This document shows, piece after piece, positions 59,643 through 64,000 of a stretch of 64,000 nt of DNA. How positions within the stretch are numbered: position 1 is the first letter of the stretch; every line of letters starts with the position of its first letter. Both the position numbers and the translations under genes were made by a program. The notes below the pieces were generated by a model. It searched no databases. It worked only from the letters and a program-made list of their open reading frames with translations, and had not been told where the DNA came from. Source of the stretch: Bryum argenteum (Eukaryota > Streptophyta > Bryopsida > Bryales > Bryaceae); contig CM073324.1 of assembly GCA_037043015.1 (NCBI GenBank), positions 4,395,413 through 4,459,412 of the forward strand, given 5' to 3'.

Positions 59643-59744
59643 TACTCCCTCTGTCCCATTGTAATTGTCTAGTAGGTTCTCTCAAATCTATCTCCCAAGA
59701 TTTGAGAGAACCCATGGGACAATAATAATGGGACAGAGGGAGTA
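59643..59744. mobile_element. Stowaway-like MITE (98 bp)
   Basis: TA duplication at both ends (59643-59644, 59743-59744). Termini CTCCCTCTGTCCCA and TGGGACAGAGGGAG are perfect inverted repeats and match the classic Stowaway CTCCCTCYGTYCC end. The arms pair further through TTCTCTCAAATCT/AGATTTGAGAGAA, so the whole element folds into a hairpin. Tc1/mariner-related, non-autonomous. Confidence 0.92.
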
Positions 59745-60506
59745 TCATACAACTGGTGCAAGGACATCCACCGTTGGCGTAGATTTCAGAAGTGGACGAG
59801 ACGGATAAGGCCGTCAGTCGTCTTCATCTTCTTCACGTTCCTTCAACGATTGTTGCTTAGAATTCCTCGCAAGAATTCAAAAGAATCCAGGCGATCAATC
59901 ACCAGGTCAAAAATTAAGGTCCGTGTCTCCATTTCCTGAACGTCTTTACAAAGTAAGTTACGGCACTGTCAGCTCATCAAACTCTTTGGCTCGCAATTCG
60001 CTTCTACAATCCTGATGCAATTGGTGGACTGTGTGTGATCTTCGAATTTGTTGCACTTCGCACTCCGCACCAGTTCGTCTTGCGGTACTTGCATTGAAAG
60101 ATCGACAGTTGATGTTTTTTTCTGTGTTCAAGTTAGTTTTGATTTGAGGTTCTTGGTAGGTTTTCCCTCTCTTCAGCAAGTTTTTGCACAGTTGATTAAG
60201 AAATATGTTATTTCGATAATTTGCAATGAAAATGGAAGGAAAATGGAGCATCAATGCTGTTTAAGCAGTGCAGTAAGATGAGCAAGCTGTGCAAGTGCAA
60301 GGAGTATAGTTACACCAAGTGCATGAAGAGTAGTTCCAATTCGCGCGTACTTGAGATTTTTGTTAGTTTACTTACTTCGATTCGCGAGAGCTCTGGTGTG
60401 AGGATTGCAAGAAGCAGGTACAGTGGTACGAGGTTGTTAGTTCTGAGCGAGAATATAACAATTGATTCTCGTGATTGGCTCTTTTTTAGGGTTCCGAGTG
60501 AAAAAT
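59745..60506. promoter_or_regulatory. Upstream region of SKL1
   Basis: Likely promoter and 5' leader of the SKL1-like gene. Upstream ATGs exist (for example 60254) but give short unrelated frames. Confidence 0.3.
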
Positions 60507-63144
60507 ATGGTAGCGCTTGCTGTGGCGAGTGTTTCAAGTAGATGCTGCGTTCCTATACAAGAGACGGTACTCTGGTCTAGGCAACCGTCGAAGTTGCGGC
60601 ATGGCGTCGCGCTGAGGACCTTGCCTCAACGCAATGTAGGAGTAACTGCATCTAGCAGCCACCAGAATGTGTCGACGACGAACTTGAATGAGGAAAGACA
60701 CGGCGAAGATGCAGGTAAATCAATAGATTGACCTTCTGAGTCCTTGGATTGTTGAGTATCTGGATACCGAAATTATTTCAACAGGAAGGGATACAGAAAA
60801 TTTGAACAATTTATTAGTCATTTTCAAGCCCTTTTAGAAGATAATTTTCGAAGTTGGAGCACCCTAATATGTGTAGATGATGTCTTAGTAAATTATATGC
60901 GTTCTGATTATTTACTGTTGTGCAGCGGCTGAAGATCTCGGCCCAAATTATGAGCTACTTTTGATGGTGAGGCCCTCTCGATTCCCGAAGGGAATGCAGG
61001 TTAAATTCTGTTCTTCTATTGTGCGTAAAGCTCATCACTGCCTTGTTTGTTCTATTCTATGTAGGAAAAGGCTGATGAACTGCGAGATGACCTGCATGGA
61101 ACGTGCATTTATCTTATTGGTAAAAAGCTTAACCTTTGAAGGTGCAAAGAGCTCGCTCTGGCCACGAATGTCGCAATCGAATTTGAATTTGGAATACATC
61201 ATATTGAAAGATGCCAACTGGAAAATCATCAAAAATGAGGTATATGTATCAGTATTCTTAATACACAATACCACGAATCGAACACGTTGACCGTCTCGTT
61301 TTGAAGGGTTTAAACAATTTATCATCATGAATTGCTGTATAATTGTCATGATTCACAGCTCACACAAATTAATGGTGTGTAGGTCTTATGAACAGTGACA
61401 GAATTCAGGTTGGGAAAGCATTAGCCAAGGAACTGGGGTACTACTTCTTTGACAGGTTAGTTTTTCACCTCGATTTCTCACGTTTGCTAGCAAAATTATA
61501 CGTCCCTGACGATCTGGCAAGCATAAAATTGGTTACTATATTTTCTATCAACTTCACCCTCACGTCCTTTTGTGTGCTTCTCTGCAGCAATGACCTAGTG
61601 CAACAAGCCGCAGGAGCGGTCGAATTATCCGAAGATGAGGAGGGCTACAGAGAGGCTGAGGTGCCCTTGACAGTCCTTTCTCTCTGATTTTCGTACACTG
61701 AGGAAATTTTCGACATCACGAAAAGATTCTTGGCTCAATTGTGACATTGATCGTTATACGAAAGAGGCTTTTGGATGATCATCTTCAACTCAATTGCATC
61801 ACCACTTCAAAACCTTCAACCGTGTGTTTCTGCTTACAAACGGTTGTTGTGTAGACGGAGGTGCTCAAACAGCTCTCTGCTGTGGGTCGCTTAGTCGTTT
61901 CAACAGGGGCGGGTACTGTGGCGAAATCAGAAAACTGGTAAGCATTTCTATATGTTCTGATTTGCCCAGTTTGAATCTATGATGAATAGAATGTTCACTT
62001 ATCTCGTAAATTGTCGTTTAGTACTGAACATATCTATAAACCATACTGCATGTTTAGAAGTAATGCTCAAATTATCGGATGCTTATGTCAACCAAATGAA
62101 TTGAAACAGCGTCCAAAGAGGATGGCCTGGACATGTATATGTTACGGTTGCAGTCTTTGCTCAGCTTATCGGCTTCCTAAAGTAGTGTTTATTATTCTAT
62201 CGAACTTTTAGCTCTCGTAGGCTTTAAGATTTAGAACCTCGCTGAATTTCGTTGACTAATCGTCATTGGCTCTTCTTAGTTTGAATATTTGATTGCTTCT
62301 TGATGTATCATTGCAGGGGATTTCTAAGGCATGGTATAGTGATTTGGGTCGACATGCCACTGGAGACTGTAGCCAATTGTGCAACAACTCGGCAACTACT
62401 GGTTCCCAATTGTGCAGATGACAATGAGGTGAACATTGGAGCTTCGTATTGTGCTATTTTATGAAATGGTTTTACACATGACATATTTGTTGCACTATCC
62501 CAAACCAGATAAGACTTTTCCAGTCTCTGTTGCTTGCATTATTACTAGCATTCGAAATGATAGTGTTCTTTGAATGTTATCACTTATGACTGTCGTGTTT
62601 TGTATGATGGCAGGCTCTGGTGAAATTGTCGAAGCTGTACGAGGAGAGAAGAGAAATCTACAGGAATGCAGATGCTATGGTGTCAATGCAAGGTACTCCT
62701 AAGACCAGCACTTGTCGTTGATTCCCAAGCTTTAGATCCAATCTTCGAAATTAATAGCTAATTATAGTGGATCACTTTTACTTTTACGACAACGCAGTGT
62801 GCACGGTGCTCACTTCCTCGATTGGTCAATCAATTGCTTTGACTGAAAGCCATCCAGGCATCAAGTGTTAATTATCTGTTTTAAATACACCCACGCACTT
62901 CGGGAATGCTCACTTCTTCATTCCGTTGTGGAACAGCTATTTCTGCTCAACTGGGGATTGAAGACCCTGCAACAATTTCACCAACTATTACTGCTCTGGA
63001 GGTAGGATTCTCTATTTGTCTCTCTTGAGCTTTCAATGCACTCTTGGCGTTTTTGAAGTAACATAACGTGGTTCGTGGTGACAGGTGCTGAACGTAATTG
63101 GAGTAATGATCAAGGAAAAACAAGCCAAAAAATCTCGTTCATAG
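60507..63144 (+). CDS. SKL1: Shikimate kinase-like 1 (SKL1), probable non-catalytic
   Basis: Ten exons: 60507-60714, 60926-60966, 61065-61119, 61383-61455, 61588-61660, 61855-61937, 62317-62428, 62614-62692, 62937-63001, 63085-63144; 282 aa, close to Arabidopsis SKL1 (280). Residues 1 to about 60 look like a plastid transit peptide (MVALAVASVSSRCC). Core: LHGTCIYLIGLMNSDRIQVG, KALAKELGYYFFDSNDLV, EVLKQLSAVGRLVVSTGAG, FLRHGIVIWVDMPLETVA, LYEERREIYRNADAMV. True shikimate kinases have a P-loop of GxxGxGK(S/T) type; here the position reads GLMNSDRI without Lys-Thr, so ATP binding is probably lost. SKL1 in Arabidopsis is needed for chloroplast biogenesis. The ATG at 60507 was chosen because it directly opens the transit peptide; an in-frame ATG at 60462 would add 15 residues. 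Confidence 0.92.
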
Positions 63145-63799
63145 TCAGCGCAGGTTCATGAACGTTGTACAACGCACCCTCAAGTCCAATATAAATAAGT
63201 TGTTGGCCGATCTTCTCATAGACGAAGTTGACATTAATGTACTGAGTTACACATTGACATTGACAATGCACGACTGGTCTAAAACTTCAAAGCTATTTGC
63301 ATCAAGAGCATCTAATTATGATGTTTGAGAAGTAAATAACGGTGCTGCATGACAGTACAGTACTGGGCCCGCTATTATATGAATGCTGCCTGCGTTTGCG
63401 ACATCCGCTGCCATTATGAGAATCTCGATACGAGCTACTCTGAGTGTGTTCATGTCGAATGTACACACTTTGCCCGCCTTCGAAGTCTCCTCTGCGGTAA
63501 CAACACTATTCGTTTCAAGTTCGAGAGCTTCTCCTGCAATGTACCCATTTCTTCGAATTACATCTAACCATAATCACACCCTAAAACTGCAGGAGGATAT
63601 AATACTTCAAACAAACGATAAGTCAAGTGATGCATTTTCTTAAGAACTCTGCAGCGGAGAAGGAAGCACGCAGAAGGAATTTTGAGCATGTGGACGTAAG
63701 AGGCTACGAACTGATTGGCAGGGGCGACAGCTAGCCAAGTGTAACATGAGGCTTCAAGTCATGACAAGCCTCTCCTCGTGCTAGTAAAAACCTGCAACT
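63145..63799. other. Spacer between SKL1 and the next gene
   Basis: SKL1 3' UTR and probable promoter of the right-edge gene. An open frame at 63383-63643 has no support. Confidence 0.35.
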
Positions 63800-64000
63800 A
63801 TGGCGCCCCTCTGTTGCGCACCTTCCCGACCTCAGGCTGTTGCCACATTACCTCACATTCAGAGAGATGAAAATCGCGGGGAATTATGGGGACAAAGTAG
63901 CGCACTGAGGATTGCGGTGTGCGCCATGGTGAGCGCGGCGTCGTTGGTAGTGAGGGTGCCAGAGATGGCGGATGCCGCCACGCCGTATGCTCAGTCGCAA
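63800..64000 (+). CDS. Start of a probable plastid (lumen?)-targeted protein, partial
   Basis: ATG at 63800 opens 67 codons that run off the window without a stop. The N-terminus is Ala/Pro/Arg-bearing (MAPLCCAPSRPQAVATLP). Then comes a hydrophobic stretch after an Arg (LRIAVCAMVSAASLVVRV) and an Ala-x-Ala-like site (EMADAATPYAQSQ). This layout resembles a bipartite chloroplast/thylakoid-lumen signal. The mature start TPYAQSQ is too short to name a family; a DUF1499-type lumen protein is one weak possibility. Start and frame are plausible, function unknown. Confidence 0.45.
   Translation, partial: MAPLCCAPSRPQAVATLPHIQRDENRGELWGQSSALRIAVCAMVSAASLVVRVPEMADAATPYAQSQ

Noticed and set aside
61120..61382. 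Possible extra exon in SKL1 intron 3 (about 61140-61238)
   Set aside because: It is open and followed by a GT, but joining exons 3 and 4 directly gives the expected collinear SKL1 sequence with no gap.

Overview
The window is nuclear DNA from a land plant. Evidence: GT-AG introns of about 100-600 bp; plant-type families (AIR9, HVA22, CYCH, SKL1, organelle uL18); nuclear tRNA-Glu and tRNA-Arg genes; and typical plant retroelements (Copia with an initiator-Met primer site, an L1-like LINE, tRNA-derived SINEs, MITEs). Intron sizes and a full-length TRPC4AP-like gene would fit a non-seed plant (moss, liverwort or lycophyte), but this is inference and I cannot name the species.

Layout. 1-563: last exon of an AIR9-like gene (+). 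1.7-3.1 kb: unassigned exon-like fragments (-). 5.4-8.3 kb and 10.6-13.5 kb: two near-identical copies of a unit carrying an HVA22-like gene (+), separated by a decayed unknown gene fragment. 15.35 kb: tRNA-Glu(CTC) (-). 15.8-18.2 kb: TBC-domain Rab-GAP (-). 19-29 kb: gene-free and repeat-rich, with a (TA)n tract, a TTAA-flanked inverted-repeat element, a SINE-like sequence, a degenerate minisatellite and an LTR-Copia element with intact target duplications. 29.2-33.15 kb: cyclin H (-). 33.5-38.3 kb: SINEs, small inverted-repeat elements and simple repeats. 38.3-43.95 kb: 13-exon TRPC4AP/TRUSS-like gene (-) whose introns hold four small MITE-like elements. 46.8-47.3 kb: Tourist-like element. 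48.2-55.1 kb: a 6.9 kb LINE (-) with target duplications and three overlapping ORFs, interrupted by one nonsense codon and one frameshift or deletion. 55.4 kb: tRNA-Arg(CCG) (-). 55.7-56.4 kb: uL18 ribosomal protein (+). 57-60 kb: minisatellite, perfect inverted repeat, Stowaway-like MITE. 60.5-63.1 kb: shikimate-kinase-like SKL1 (+). 63.8 kb to the right edge: start of a probable plastid-targeted gene (+).

The genes are independent housekeeping genes (microtubules, ER membrane shaping, Rab traffic, TFIIH/CAK kinase, ubiquitin ligase adaptor, organelle translation, plastid development) and form no operon or pathway. Apart from the HVA22 duplication, the unusual content is the mobile DNA: a set of TTAA-flanked, CCC-starting inverted-repeat elements and the three-ORF LINE. 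All gene models are my own reading of splice sites and reading frames against remembered family sequences; no search was run.
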